Source: Clostridia bacterium
Lineage (GTDB): Bacteria > Bacillota > Clostridia > UBA1381 > UBA9506
NCBI GenBank assembly: GCA_017546245.1
Contig: JAFYXI010000045.1
Span: 1-64,000, forward strand
Reading direction: 5' to 3'
Length of the DNA: 64,000 bases
In this document: positions 16,330-25,031 of the stretch, one piece after another
Numbering within the stretch: the stretch's first letter is position 1
How the letters are laid out: the number at the start of each line of letters is the position of its first letter
Translations under genes and position numbers: made by a program
The notes under the pieces: generated by a model
Databases searched by the model: none
What the model was told of the DNA's origin: nothing
What the model saw: only the letters and a program-made list of their open reading frames with translations

Positions 16330-16605
16330 TTAAAACAAATCGCTATGTGTTCCTGTCCGAGTTAGATACAATATCAATTCGTCATCTGCAATCTCATAAA
16401 TCAACAACCAATCCGGTGTAATGTGACATTCTCTGCACCCTGAATATTCTCCCAACAAATTATGATCCTTATTCTTTTCAGGAAGTTGTTCCCCACTTGC
16501 TAATTTTTTAATTACTTCTGTCAGTAACGAAATATTATATCCTCGTTTCTCAATTCGTTTTAAGTCCTTTTGAAATTTTGTAGTAGGTCTTATTGAGTAT
16601 ATCAA
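16330..16605 (-). CDS. Type II toxin, YafQ/RelE family
   Basis: A 91-residue mRNA interferase-like toxin. The sequence follows the YafQ subgroup: MIYSIRPTTKFQKDLKRIEKRG at the start, LPEKNKDHNLLGEYSGCRECHI in the middle, and the C-terminal DWLLIYEIADDELILYLTRTGTHSDLF, with the active-site His and Arg typical of ribosome-dependent cleavage. Its start overlaps the antitoxin stop by four bases, so the pair is translationally coupled. Confidence 0.9.
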   Translation of the reverse strand: MIYSIRPTTKFQKDLKRIEKRGYNISLLTEVIKKLASGEQLPEKNKDHNLLGEYSGCRECHITPDWLLIYEIADDELILYLTRTGTHSDLF

Positions 16606-16877
16606 GCGAGCAACTCCTTCATCATATCATCAACATTCGTATATGTCTTTCCAAGAGAAGGATTTTTCTTCATCGCTTTCACTTCTTCTATCGCATCTAT
16701 TGTTTCACTATTTGGAACTCTCATAGATATATCGAAAGGTATTCTCTGTTCTCTGACAGCTTGCTTTGCAGATAAAGTAAAAAATGTTGTCATATCCATT
16801 CCAAGGTTAGAAACCAATTCCTGAAGTTGAGCTTTAAGTTCCTCATCCATACGCATTGTCACATTTGTAGCAGCCAT
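16602..16877 (-). CDS. Type II antitoxin, RelB/DinJ family
   Basis: A 91-residue ribbon-helix-helix antitoxin. The N-terminal TNVTMRMDEELKAQLQELVSNLGMDMTTFF segment is the DinJ/RelB DNA-binding motif; the C-terminal half should wrap the toxin. ATG 16877 follows an AGGAGG site, which rules out the longer frame beginning at 16928. DinJ-type proteins bind their own promoter, and a TTATTACA/TGTGATAA palindrome lies inside the promoter spacer. Confidence 0.9.
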   Translation of the reverse strand: MAATNVTMRMDEELKAQLQELVSNLGMDMTTFFTLSAKQAVREQRIPFDISMRVPNSETIDAIEEVKAMKKNPSLGKTYTNVDDMMKELLA

Positions 16878-16899
16878 ATTATCAACCTCCTTTAAGATT

Positions 16900-16928
16900 A
16901 TATTATCACAATGTAATAACACTGTCAA
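16900..16928 (-). promoter_or_regulatory. Autoregulated promoter of the toxin-antitoxin pair
   Basis: TTGACA and TAATAT with a 17-base spacer on the minus strand. A near-perfect palindrome TTATTACA-T-TGTGATAA in the spacer and -10 region is a likely antitoxin operator. Confidence 0.75.
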
Positions 16929-17065
16929 TATATTATATGTACTTTCGCCGTAATTTTATACAACGATTTCATATTAAAATCTTTCGAGGTCAATTTTTCG
17001 CCAAATTTCGACAATCTTTATAGCCTCATATCAAACAGGATTTACTTTTTCAATACAAACTGCGT

Positions 17066-17575
17066 TTATTTTGCCCACACGGACTCGATTTCTGCGATGT
17101 ATAAGGTGTGATAATCTCCTGCTGAATACATTTCATCGCAGATAGATTTTAAAATAAATGAATCTTCTGTCATATCCTGAGCAAACATTTTTTTGCAGAT
17201 TAACACCATTTTTGCTTCTTCAAAATACGGCACGCCGTCATTTTCTGCAACGCTTAAGCCTGACTTTATAATTTTATCTTCATCACGACCCGAAACCGAG
17301 CCTAAATAGCTTAACTGCTTTTTGTAATCTTCGGCAAAAAATGTCAAAGAAAAGCTGTCTGATGCATCGACAAATTCTTTTGTATACCTTTGCGGACGCA
17401 AAACAACAAATGCCGCATTTTTGTTCCACATAACGCCTAAACCGCCCCAGGATGCAGTCATTGTATTAACTGTGCCGTCAGGCTTTTTTGCAGTAACCAG
17501 CATCCAGTCTTTGCCTATTAATTCAAAGGTGTTTTTGCTTATTTCTTCTGCTGAAATCTTTTTAAAACCGTTCAT
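17066..17575 (-). CDS. Flavin reductase family protein
   Basis: A 169-residue FMN-binding split-barrel protein. The core segments DWMLVTAKKPDGTVNTMTASWGG, VVLRPQRYTKEFVDASDSFSLTFF and LSYLGSVSGRDEDK match flavin reductase-like proteins common in clostridia. Substrate is unknown. It lies 11 bases downstream of csoR and would be cotranscribed with the copper operon, which hints at a redox role under copper stress; this is inference. Confidence 0.85.
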   Translation of the reverse strand: MNGFKKISAEEISKNTFELIGKDWMLVTAKKPDGTVNTMTASWGGLGVMWNKNAAFVVLRPQRYTKEFVDASDSFSLTFFAEDYKKQLSYLGSVSGRDEDKIIKSGLSVAENDGVPYFEEAKMVLICKKMFAQDMTEDSFILKSICDEMYSAGDYHTLYIAEIESVWAK

Positions 17576-17586
17576 TGTAATCCTCC

Positions 17587-17853
17587 TTAAAGCTTTGCGA
17601 TAATTTTTGTAAGTTCTTCAATTTTTTGCTGTGCATTTTCACGACTGCCGTTTAAAAAGGCATCATTTACACAGCTTTCAAGATGCGCACGCAAAATTTC
17701 TTCATTTGCTTTTTTTAAAATTGCCTGTGCCGCCATCACCTGACACGATATATCAAGACAGTATTTGTCATCATCTATCATTTTTAAGATTCCGTCAATC
17801 TGTCCGCGTGCGGTCTTTAAAAGTCGGCACACTTTTGTCTTATCTGCTTTCAT
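17587..17853 (-). CDS. csoR: Copper-sensing repressor, CsoR family
   Basis: An 88-residue all-helical CsoR-family repressor. The Cu(I) ligands are in place: Cys 32 (YCLDIS), His 57 and Cys 61 (HLESC), giving the C-x24-H-x3-C pattern of true copper sensors. It begins five bases after the copA stop, so copA and csoR are one transcript. The likely operator is the GACACCCCTTGGGGGTGTC palindrome at the copA promoter. Cu(I) binding would release the repressor and induce export. Confidence 0.93.
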   Translation of the reverse strand: MKADKTKVCRLLKTARGQIDGILKMIDDDKYCLDISCQVMAAQAILKKANEEILRAHLESCVNDAFLNGSRENAQQKIEELTKIIAKL

Positions 17854-17858
17854 ATCTG

Positions 17859-18065
17859 TTACGACAACGAAACAACGGTGTAGCCTGCATCGGTAACTGC
17901 AGCTTTTAAAACATCGTCGCTTACATCAGAAGTTAAGGTTATATTTGCACATTTATCCTCTAAAATCACAGTTGCGCTTACTCCCTCTATGGCGTTTAAT
18001 ACCTGCTCAACACGGGCAGAGCAATGATGGCATGCCATGCCGTCAATAATCATTTTCTTTTCCAT
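17859..18065 (-). CDS. Possible internal-start CopZ-like copper chaperone
   Basis: This is the last 68 codons of copA read from an internal ATG (MEKKMIIDGMACHHC). A GAAGGAG site lies eight bases upstream, better than the ribosome site of copA itself. The product would be a complete heavy-metal-associated domain of the usual CopZ length with the CHHC copper site. I infer dual expression; the alternative is that the site is a relic of a former separate copZ gene that fused to copA. Confidence 0.4.
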   Translation of the reverse strand: MEKKMIIDGMACHHCSARVEQVLNAIEGVSATVILEDKCANITLTSDVSDDVLKAAVTDAGYTVVSLS

Positions 18066-20369
18066 TGTCTTTGCTCCTTCTTTATTTATATTTTTGCCCG
18101 ATTCAGATTTAAACAATCTTAATCTTAAGGCATTTGAAACAACACAAAACGAGCTTAAGCTCATTGCCGCCGCACCTATCATAGGACTTAACCTTAAATT
18201 AAACAGCGGATAAAAAACTCCTGCCGCAAGAGGTATACATACGGCATTATAAAAGAACGCCCAGAAAAGATTCTGCTTTACGTTTCGCATAACGGCACGG
18301 CTCAGCTTAATTGCAGTAACTGCATCGGTTAAGTCGTTCTTGATTAAAACAACATCTGCCGATTCTATTGCAATGTCTGTTCCTGCACCGATTGCAAAGC
18401 CGACATCGGCACGTGCCAAGGCAGGGGCATCGTTTATTCCGTCACCTATCATCGCAACGGTTTTGCCGCTTTGTTTAAGCTTTCTTATTTCTCTCTCTTT
18501 ATCCTGAGGTAACACCTCGGCTATAACACGGCTTATGCCTATCTGTGCGCGTATTGCCTCGGCTGTGCGGCTGTTATCGCCCGTAAGCATAATAACCTCC
18601 AGTCCCATTTTTTGCATATCTTCTATTGCTTTTGCGCTGGTTTTTCGTATGGTATCGCTGACAGCGATTATGCCCGAAAGCTTGCCGTCATATGCAAAAT
18701 AAAGAGGGGTTTTGCCAAGCTTGGCAAGCTCTTCGCCCTTAGTTTTGTAATTCTTTAAGTCAATACCGTTTTTTTCAAGCCATACTGCATTGCCGGCAAT
18801 TATGGTTTTGCCGCCAAGCATTGCGCCGATTCCGAAACCCGGCTCGTTATAAAAATCTGTTATATCCGAAAGATTTATATTATCACTTTTGCATCTTTCG
18901 ATAATCGCACGGGAAAGCGGATGCTCTGACCTTTGCTCAGCCGAGCCTGCAATAAACAGCAGCTCGCTTGCCGAAATGCCATCGGGGATTATGTCAGTAA
19001 CCTCCGGTTTACCCTCGGTAACCGTTCCTGTTTTATCTAAAACTACGGCAGATACGCCTCGTAAAAGCTCTAAGCTTTCTGCACTTTTAAATAAAATTCC
19101 GTTTTCTGCGCCCTTGCCCATACCGACCATAACGGCTGTCGGAGTTGCAAGACCCAAAGCACACGGACACGAAATAACCAAAACGGAAATAGCGTTGCCT
19201 AAGGCAAACGAAATACCTTTGCCGGCAAGCATCCACGCAATAAAGGTTACTGCCGCAATCAAAATTACTATCGGCACAAAAACACCGCTTACCTTATCGG
19301 CAAGCTTTGCAACGGGAGCTTTAGATGCCGATGCATCTTCGACCAGCCTTATTATCTGCGCTAAAGCCGTATCGCTGCCAACATGTGTTGCCCTCATTGT
19401 AAACGCACCCGAATGGTTTATGGTTGCACCTGTTACCGAATCGCCGGCAGACTTTTCAACCGGAATACTTTCGCCGGTTATGGCGGATTCGTCAATAACT
19501 GCGTGACCTTCTAAAATAACACCGTCAACGGGGATTTTCGCCCCGGGTTTTATCACAACTATGTCGCCGACCATAACCTGCTCCGACGGAATTTCTGTCT
19601 CTTTGCCATCTCTTAAAACAATCGCACGCGCCGGCGCAAGCTCTATAAGCTTTTTGATAGCGGCAGATGTTTTACCTGCCGAGCGCGCCTCTAAATATTT
19701 TCCGATAGTTACCAAAGCCAGAATCATTGCCGCAGATTCAAAATACACGTTGTGAACAAACGAATATGAAATATCAGCCGCAGGATATTTTACACTCAGT
19801 GCATCTAATCCGCATGAGGCATAGAGTATAGCTGTGCTGTATAAAAGCGCCGCACCCGAGCCGATGGCAATTAAAGAATCCATATTGGGCGAGCCGCGAA
19901 AAAGTGTGCGAAAGCCTACTGAGTAAAATTTTCTGTTAATGAACACAACAAAAATAGTTAATATAAACTGAGTTAACAAAAGCTCGGTTGCGTGCATATG
20001 GTCGCTTAAAAAGGAGGGCAGCGGCAGCCCTGTCATATGCCCCATCGAAAGATACATAAGCGGCATTAAAAGCGCAAGCGAAGATATTATGCGAAATTTA
20101 GTGTTTTTTTGCTCACCGTCTTCTGAAGAGGTATCCTTTGCTTTTTTATCGCCTCTGTCATCTGATTTTTTTGCGCTGTATCCTGCTTTTTCTACCGCTG
20201 ACACAACTGCATCTAAATCTTCTTTGTCATTTTTGAATTCAACCTGCATAGAGTTTGTCAAAAGGCTGACAGAAACCTGCTCAACACAATCCAGACCCGA
20301 AACAGCTTTTTCTACATGCGCGCTGCAGGCGCTGCAGGTCATGCCCGAAACGTCAAATCTTTGTTTCAT
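17859..20369 (-). CDS. copA: Copper-exporting P1B ATPase with C-terminal CopZ-like domain
   Basis: An 836-residue Cu(I) efflux ATPase. In order: N-terminal metal-binding domain (GMTCSAC, Cys 12 and 15), eight predicted transmembrane helices, actuator loop with TGES, the membrane CPC motif in SCPCALG, phosphorylation motif DKTGT, the HP motif (SEHPLS), and GDGINDAPAL. Unusually, a second metal-binding domain (DGMACHHCSARVEQ) sits at the extreme C terminus after a linker. Inside the gene an in-frame ATG (minus strand, 18065) preceded by GAAGGAG at eight-base spacing could yield a separate 68-residue CopZ-like chaperone. The start at 20369 has only a weak ribosome site. It leads the csoR operon. 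Confidence 0.95.
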   Translation of the reverse strand: MKQRFDVSGMTCSACSAHVEKAVSGLDCVEQVSVSLLTNSMQVEFKNDKEDLDAVVSAVEKAGYSAKKSDDRGDKKAKDTSSEDGEQKNTKFRIISSLALLMPLMYLSMGHMTGLPLPSFLSDHMHATELLLTQFILTIFVVFINRKFYSVGFRTLFRGSPNMDSLIAIGSGAALLYSTAILYASCGLDALSVKYPAADISYSFVHNVYFESAAMILALVTIGKYLEARSAGKTSAAIKKLIELAPARAIVLRDGKETEIPSEQVMVGDIVVIKPGAKIPVDGVILEGHAVIDESAITGESIPVEKSAGDSVTGATINHSGAFTMRATHVGSDTALAQIIRLVEDASASKAPVAKLADKVSGVFVPIVILIAAVTFIAWMLAGKGISFALGNAISVLVISCPCALGLATPTAVMVGMGKGAENGILFKSAESLELLRGVSAVVLDKTGTVTEGKPEVTDIIPDGISASELLFIAGSAEQRSEHPLSRAIIERCKSDNINLSDITDFYNEPGFGIGAMLGGKTIIAGNAVWLEKNGIDLKNYKTKGEELAKLGKTPLYFAYDGKLSGIIAVSDTIRKTSAKAIEDMQKMGLEVIMLTGDNSRTAEAIRAQIGISRVIAEVLPQDKEREIRKLKQSGKTVAMIGDGINDAPALARADVGFAIGAGTDIAIESADVVLIKNDLTDAVTAIKLSRAVMRNVKQNLFWAFFYNAVCIPLAAGVFYPLFNLRLSPMIGAAAMSLSSFCVVSNALRLRLFKSESGKNINKEGAKTMEKKMIIDGMACHHCSARVEQVLNAIEGVSATVILEDKCANITLTSDVSDDVLKAAVTDAGYTVVSLS

Positions 20370-20393
20370 TTATATCACCGCTTTCATAAACGA

Positions 20394-20447
20394 ATAGACA
20401 CCCCTTGGGGGTGTCTATATTTTATCGCATATTTAAAAGGTTGTCAA
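20394..20447 (-). promoter_or_regulatory. copA promoter with CsoR operator
   Basis: On the minus strand TTGACA (20442-20447) and TAAAAT (20419-20424) have a 17-base spacer. Immediately downstream, over the start site, lies an 11-3-11 palindrome (20394-20418) with the CACCCCTTGGGGGTG core typical of CsoR boxes. The -35 overlaps the 3' end of the LysR gene. Confidence 0.85.
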
Positions 20448-21401
20448 GTCGGCAAAAAGCTCTTTGGCAACAGATATAAAGTTTTGCATAGATTTTGTAA
20501 GCTGTCGGTCTTTTTTATATACAAGCATTATCTGCCTTATATTATTTTCAATTCCTAATGAAAAATAGTAAAGCTCATTTTTATCATCAGCATTCTCTGA
20601 AATAACAACCCTAGGTGCGATTAATGCGCCTAAACCTTCAAGCATCAGTTTATAGTGCATATCCATTCGATGAAAATTAACAGGTCGAAATGATGCAGGT
20701 TTGCATTGTGACATAAATCCGGACATATTTTTCCATCCGTTAGAATTTATACCCGGTCTGTAAAATTCTATATCTTTAAACAGTTTATAATCGGTTATTT
20801 CTTTATCCGAAGAAAAATTTCCACTTAGGATTTCATCACGCGTAAGTGCATATTTGCTCAGCTTTTCAATGCCCGGATAATCCTTTTTAACAACCACCAC
20901 ATACTTTTCGTTCCAGAGCTTTACGGCATCAAATTTCGAAAAATCGCAGTTTGTTGCGATTACAATATCCAAAGCGCCCTGTTCTAGCTTGTCAAAAAGA
21001 AATCTTGTGGTTTCTCCTATATCAATTGTCATCTCCATTTTACGAAAGCGACGGTTAAGCTCACCGCAAACTTTAGGAATAATATGATATGCCGCAGAAT
21101 TAGAGCCGCCGACCGTAAGCTTTTTAGAATTTTTTTCGTGCATAGATGCTATGCGGTTTGTAAGATTATTCTCAAGCGTTATTGCCTCTTCAAGATATTC
21201 GGCATAAACCTCGCCCTCCGGCGTTAAAGTTACGGGGTAACGGTTTCGGTTAAATATTTCATATCCCAGCTCAGTTTCTAACTTTTTAATGGTTTTACTT
21301 AATGCAGGTTGCGATACATACAGCTCTTTTGCCGCAGCAGAAAAGCTTTTTGTCTGGCAGACCTTATATACATATTCTTCGGCTTTATTCACCAACAACA
21401 C
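20433..21401 (-). CDS. LysR family transcriptional regulator
   Basis: A 322-residue LysR-type regulator: an N-terminal winged helix (SFSAAAKELYVSQPALSKTIKKLETELGYEIFNRN) followed by a periplasmic-binding-like effector domain. It is divergent from the NlpC/P60-like gene, with about 100 bases between, an arrangement typical of LysR control of the neighbour. The effector cannot be inferred. Confidence 0.92.
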   Translation of the reverse strand: MLLVNKAEEYVYKVCQTKSFSAAAKELYVSQPALSKTIKKLETELGYEIFNRNRYPVTLTPEGEVYAEYLEEAITLENNLTNRIASMHEKNSKKLTVGGSNSAAYHIIPKVCGELNRRFRKMEMTIDIGETTRFLFDKLEQGALDIVIATNCDFSKFDAVKLWNEKYVVVVKKDYPGIEKLSKYALTRDEILSGNFSSDKEITDYKLFKDIEFYRPGINSNGWKNMSGFMSQCKPASFRPVNFHRMDMHYKLMLEGLGALIAPRVVISENADDKNELYYFSLGIENNIRQIMLVYKKDRQLTKSMQNFISVAKELFADLTTF

Positions 21402-21442
21402 CTCATAACCTTTTGTTTATATTTATATTACTTTATTTATAT

Positions 21443-21471
21443 TTGATTATAACATTAATGTATGCTAAAAT
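21443..21471 (+). promoter_or_regulatory. Promoter of the NlpC/P60-like gene
   Basis: TTGATT and TAAAAT with a 17-base spacer, about 30 bases before the start codon and in the divergent region shared with the LysR gene. Confidence 0.65.
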
Positions 21472-21502
21472 CAATATATGAACTAAAAAAGGAGTTTTAC
21501 AT

Positions 21503-24418
21503 ATGAAAAAATTTTTAACAATGTTTTTATGTGCTGTTATGGCAGTTTCTTTTGCCTGCCCTTATATCAGCGCAGTTGAAGCACCAACTTACAGCAACTA
21601 TGACATTATAAAAGAGGTTGCATATGCCTACGACAGACAAGGGGCGCAGATTCTTTATGACCAGTTAAATGCAAGAAGACACATTTATGCATCTCCTGAG
21701 GATGCAACTGCACAAAGAACGGTTTATTTAGATTGCAGCAGTTATGTAAACTCCTGCTATCGCGAGGCATTCGGTGTAAATGTAATGCCTGTGGATATTT
21801 CGTCCGGAGTTTCGGGAACCTCTCCCAGCACGGTTAATCTTACTAAATATGCTAAAGAAAACCCTGATAACGTTGATGTTGTAGGATATTGGGAAAACGC
21901 AGATTATACAACAGAAGAAGCAAAGCAAGAAATTATGAATCATGTAAGAAGTCAGCTTGAAATCGGCGATTTGCTTGTTTACCGTCACGGCAAAACCTCG
22001 GATTCAAGCGGTCACGTGTATATCTATGTGGGCAATAATACCTTTATGCATTGCTACGGCGGCGGTTCGTATACCAGAAATGCATCAAACCCTGCTCTTT
22101 CGTACGACGGTACAATCGGTGAAGAAACAAACGGTATGATAGATGATATTTCGTGCAAATCTATTTTTGAGGATACATCAAATAAAAGATATTTGTTTAA
22201 AGAAACATCTTCTGATACAGTAAGAAACTTTTGCTTATTAAGACCTCTTGCAAGGGGGCTTACACCAACCGAAAAGACTTTAAAGCGTATGGAAATCGCA
22301 GGTCTTTCGATGGAAAAAACCGCATCGGTTTACGAAAACTCTGCTGTATACACAGGCGATGTTATAACCTATACAATAACTCTTGAAAATACTGCTTCGA
22401 CAGCTTATGCAAGCATTAATGTTACAGATGTTATCCCCGAGGGAACAGAGCTTGTGTCGGCAACCGACGCAACTGTTCAAGACGGCAAAGCTCTTTCGTG
22501 GAGCATAGATGCGGCGGCGAAAGCTACGGTTAAGCTGACCTATGATGTACGCGTTACCGAAAGCACACCGGGCGCGCTTATTAAAAGCGAATCAACATAT
22601 GTAAACGGAATAGAGCTGGGCGACATAACCCACAGTGTATCAGGATATGCAAAAGCACAGGGTCTTATTCTCGGTGAAATTGCAAGAGAGCATATAGAAA
22701 AAGCAACTGCCTTTGACAGCGGATTAAGCTTTGCAAATGCTTTGTATAAATCTGCTTTAGGCATAGACCTTTTTGGCGATATGACAGAAAAAGATGCTCT
22801 TGACAGTCTTATAGATGTTGAAAACCGAGACCGCTATACAGATACCGAGCTTTCGAAAATGATTGCTCCCAACCTTTACGGCGGATACTCAATAAGATAC
22901 GGCTGGTTATATAATCCCTCACAAAACAGCCGAACACGTCTTATTTCAGAAGATGAGCTTGAAGAAGGAGATATTATCATCGCTGACTACAGCGGCGGAA
23001 GCATTGTTTATGTATATATCGGAAATTCTACATTGGCAACAGTAAAAAATGGTGTTTGCACCACTCTTACAATAGGCAAAAACATACACGGCGAGGGTGC
23101 AGACAACATTCTTATTTCGCTTTTAGGATATGACAGATTTGCAGTTTTGCGTCCGTCAATGACAAACACCGGCTCGGACGTGAGCGTTGAATCAATCGCT
23201 GTTACAACTCCGCCTGCAAAGCTTACATATAAAAGCGGCGAAACCTTCGACTCAACGGGTATGGTTGTAAGTGCCAATATGAGCGACGGCTCGATATGGA
23301 ACATAAAGGGCTACAGCGTAACCCCCGAAATTTTAGAATATCCGACAAATTCTGTTACAGTAAGCTTTGGCGGCTTTACCGCAAGCTTAGAAGTAACGGT
23401 TTTAGAGCAAATGATTGTTACAAGCGTTAAAGATGCAGTGCTTTTAGATGTCGACCGAGAGATTATGGCAGAGGGCATCGTTGTCGGGGCATCAAACGAA
23501 GGTGATGGAACTGTTGCACAAAAAGAACTGCTTATAAAGGATATTTCATCAGACCACCTGATTGCAGTTCGCGGCATACCGTCTTCATACGGTGCGTATC
23601 CTTTCTATGGCTATGAAAAAGGCGACAGAATAACATTTAAGGCAACAGTTAAAACAGATGCACACTATACCGAGAAAAAATATCTGGCATTTTCTTCAGA
23701 AAACGGAGAGAAAGACACAACCATTATTTCTAAAAATAATGAAATAACATATAATTTTGACAATGCTGTTACTCTTAGCAACTGGACTAATATGAAGAAG
23801 TTTTACCGTTCTACTTATTCGCCGTATACATACTTTAAAATTACCGGCGGTGTGTATATGAATCAATACACAGGCTCAAGCGACGGAGTTATATCATACA
23901 GAGTACACAAAAACAGCGCAGCTGCAAAGACTTCGGATATGAAGGTCAGCGCAGGAACATATTTATCGTTAAGAGATAACATTATGAAGTATAACGTAGG
24001 TGAAGACTGGACAAAGCTGTTTTTTGATGAAGCAAGCAGCAGTGTTCCCGGAGTCTTTGTCGATAAAGAATTTTATGCCGTTTATATAGGCGGAAACAAC
24101 TCGTATTTTCAGCTTGTAATATTAGATGAAGACTGGATAGAAAATAAAGAATTCGCTATTACAAAAATCGGTGCAGATAAAAAATCGGCACAGATAAATG
24201 TGCCGACAGCCGGTTCATATTCAGTTGTTTTTGCAGATTATGATAAAGGTCAGCTTAAAAATGTTGACATTGTTCCCGTAACAGTATCAGAAAGCCAGAC
24301 AGGCAAGGTTACAGTTAATATGCAAAAATCCTTCACCTTAGAAGCAGATGATAAAGTTATGCTCTGGAGCAGTATGACGGATATAACACCAATGTGTGAG
24401 GAATTTAAAGTTAAATAA
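21503..24418 (+). CDS. Large secreted NlpC/P60-like multidomain protein
   Basis: A 971-residue exported protein. Residues 1-25 form a signal peptide. Residues about 32-250 are an NlpC/P60-like papain-fold domain with catalytic Cys 78 (LDCSSYVNSCY) and His 171 (SGHVYIYVG), normally a peptidoglycan amidase or endopeptidase. Residues about 275-355 match a DUF11-type beta domain (DVITYTITLENTAS). Residues about 382-550 look like a second copy of the papain fold (FANALYKSALGIDL, GSIVYVYIG) that has lost both Cys and His. Residues about 560-640 are a bacterial Ig-like domain. The remainder is beta-rich with no clear assignment and ends with VMLWSSMTDITPMCE. It has no sortase or SLH anchor. Divergent LysR gene probably regulates it. 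Confidence 0.85.
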   Translation: MKKFLTMFLCAVMAVSFACPYISAVEAPTYSNYDIIKEVAYAYDRQGAQILYDQLNARRHIYASPEDATAQRTVYLDCSSYVNSCYREAFGVNVMPVDISSGVSGTSPSTVNLTKYAKENPDNVDVVGYWENADYTTEEAKQEIMNHVRSQLEIGDLLVYRHGKTSDSSGHVYIYVGNNTFMHCYGGGSYTRNASNPALSYDGTIGEETNGMIDDISCKSIFEDTSNKRYLFKETSSDTVRNFCLLRPLARGLTPTEKTLKRMEIAGLSMEKTASVYENSAVYTGDVITYTITLENTASTAYASINVTDVIPEGTELVSATDATVQDGKALSWSIDAAAKATVKLTYDVRVTESTPGALIKSESTYVNGIELGDITHSVSGYAKAQGLILGEIAREHIEKATAFDSGLSFANALYKSALGIDLFGDMTEKDALDSLIDVENRDRYTDTELSKMIAPNLYGGYSIRYGWLYNPSQNSRTRLISEDELEEGDIIIADYSGGSIVYVYIGNSTLATVKNGVCTTLTIGKNIHGEGADNILISLLGYDRFAVLRPSMTNTGSDVSVESIAVTTPPAKLTYKSGETFDSTGMVVSANMSDGSIWNIKGYSVTPEILEYPTNSVTVSFGGFTASLEVTVLEQMIVTSVKDAVLLDVDREIMAEGIVVGASNEGDGTVAQKELLIKDISSDHLIAVRGIPSSYGAYPFYGYEKGDRITFKATVKTDAHYTEKKYLAFSSENGEKDTTIISKNNEITYNFDNAVTLSNWTNMKKFYRSTYSPYTYFKITGGVYMNQYTGSSDGVISYRVHKNSAAAKTSDMKVSAGTYLSLRDNIMKYNVGEDWTKLFFDEASSSVPGVFVDKEFYAVYIGGNNSYFQLVILDEDWIENKEFAITKIGADKKSAQINVPTAGSYSVVFADYDKGQLKNVDIVPVTVSESQTGKVTVNMQKSFTLEADDKVMLWSSMTDITPMCEEFKVK

Positions 24419-24423
24419 AAAAC

Positions 24424-24576
24424 AAAGGGACTGTCTCAATAATCAATTTTATGAATATTTATGTGCGAGATATTGTAGGGAACGCATTAATGCGTTCCGC
24501 GGAATGGATAAATCCATTCCCTACAACCAAACCTTGCATAATTATTCGCTATATATGATTATTAAGACGGCCCCTT
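24424..24576. repeat. MITE-like element carrying a paired REP
   Basis: The ends are imperfect inverted repeats (GGGACTGTCTCAATAATCA on the left, complement of TGATTATTAAGACGGCCCC on the right). In the middle (24473-24526) sit two facing REP palindromes: TTGTAGGG plus a GGAACGCATTAATGCGTTCC hairpin, then a GGAATGGATAAATCCATTCC hairpin closed by CTACAA. No gene is encoded. Confidence 0.65.
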
Positions 24577-24581
24577 ATTTT

Positions 24582-24788
24582 TTAGTTTTCGTCCTCTTTA
24601 TCCTTTTCGTTTACACCAAGTAAAATCTTAAGCTGTTTTTCAGGGGACAGCATTTTAAAATATATATACCTTGCTTTAATTTTAATAACACGTGCAAGGT
24701 TTTTTACAGTCAAGCCGTCTTCTAATATTTTATGTATTGCTTTGTTTCCCATATCTTTTATCACATCATCCGAACGGTCTTTACGCAT
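24582..24788 (-). CDS. Small hypothetical protein, 68 residues
   Basis: A 68-residue basic, mainly helical protein (MRKDRSDDVIKDMGNKAIHK at the start, acidic tail KDKEDEN). The middle part DGLTVKNLARVIKIKARYIYF could be a short helix-turn-helix-like unit, but I do not recognise the family. A weak AGGGGAT site lies ten bases before ATG 24788. It is the first ORF after the terminator of the structured RNA at 24818-25026, the same arrangement as the 42-residue ORF at 13272; the two peptides are not alike. Confidence 0.5.
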   Translation of the reverse strand: MRKDRSDDVIKDMGNKAIHKILEDGLTVKNLARVIKIKARYIYFKMLSPEKQLKILLGVNEKDKEDEN

Positions 24789-24817
24789 AGTGCAGCATCC
24801 CCTTTGTCTTTAAAAAT

Positions 24818-25026
24818 AAAAAATGCGCCAACCGAAGTCAGCGCACAAAAACGCAAACTCCAACTGTCGCGAAACATAACTTAATAGAATGGGTATGACA
24901 ATACACTCTACTAAATGGAATTTGCGTTTTTAACAAATTCATAAGTAGAATGTGAAAAGACATACAAAAATATACAGTTATTCTGCAAAAGAATACCCGA
25001 TTAAAATTATTAAGTTATGTTTCGCA
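24818..25026 (-). ncRNA. Structured RNA, second full copy
   Basis: A minus-strand RNA of about 210 bases. Its promoter is at 25032-25060. The first bases (GCGAAACATAACTTAAT, 25009-25025) pair perfectly over 17 bp with 24869-24885. Within this arm GGGTAT/ATACCC, ACATTCTAC/GTAGAGTGT and GAATTTG/CAAATTC stack into one long interrupted hairpin. Then comes a linker and a terminator stem TGCGC-TGAC-TTCG-GTTG-GCGCA (24824-24845) with TTTTTTATTTTT. Linker bases can pair with the terminator loop side (AGTTGGAG with CTTCGGTT, several G-U pairs). This matches the layout of the RNA at 13085-13252. Confidence 0.6.
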
Positions 25027-25031
25027 TATTT

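Noticed and set aside
18889-19506. 205-residue open frame opposite copA
   Set aside because: It is the antisense shadow of the ATPase and has no ribosome site or family features.
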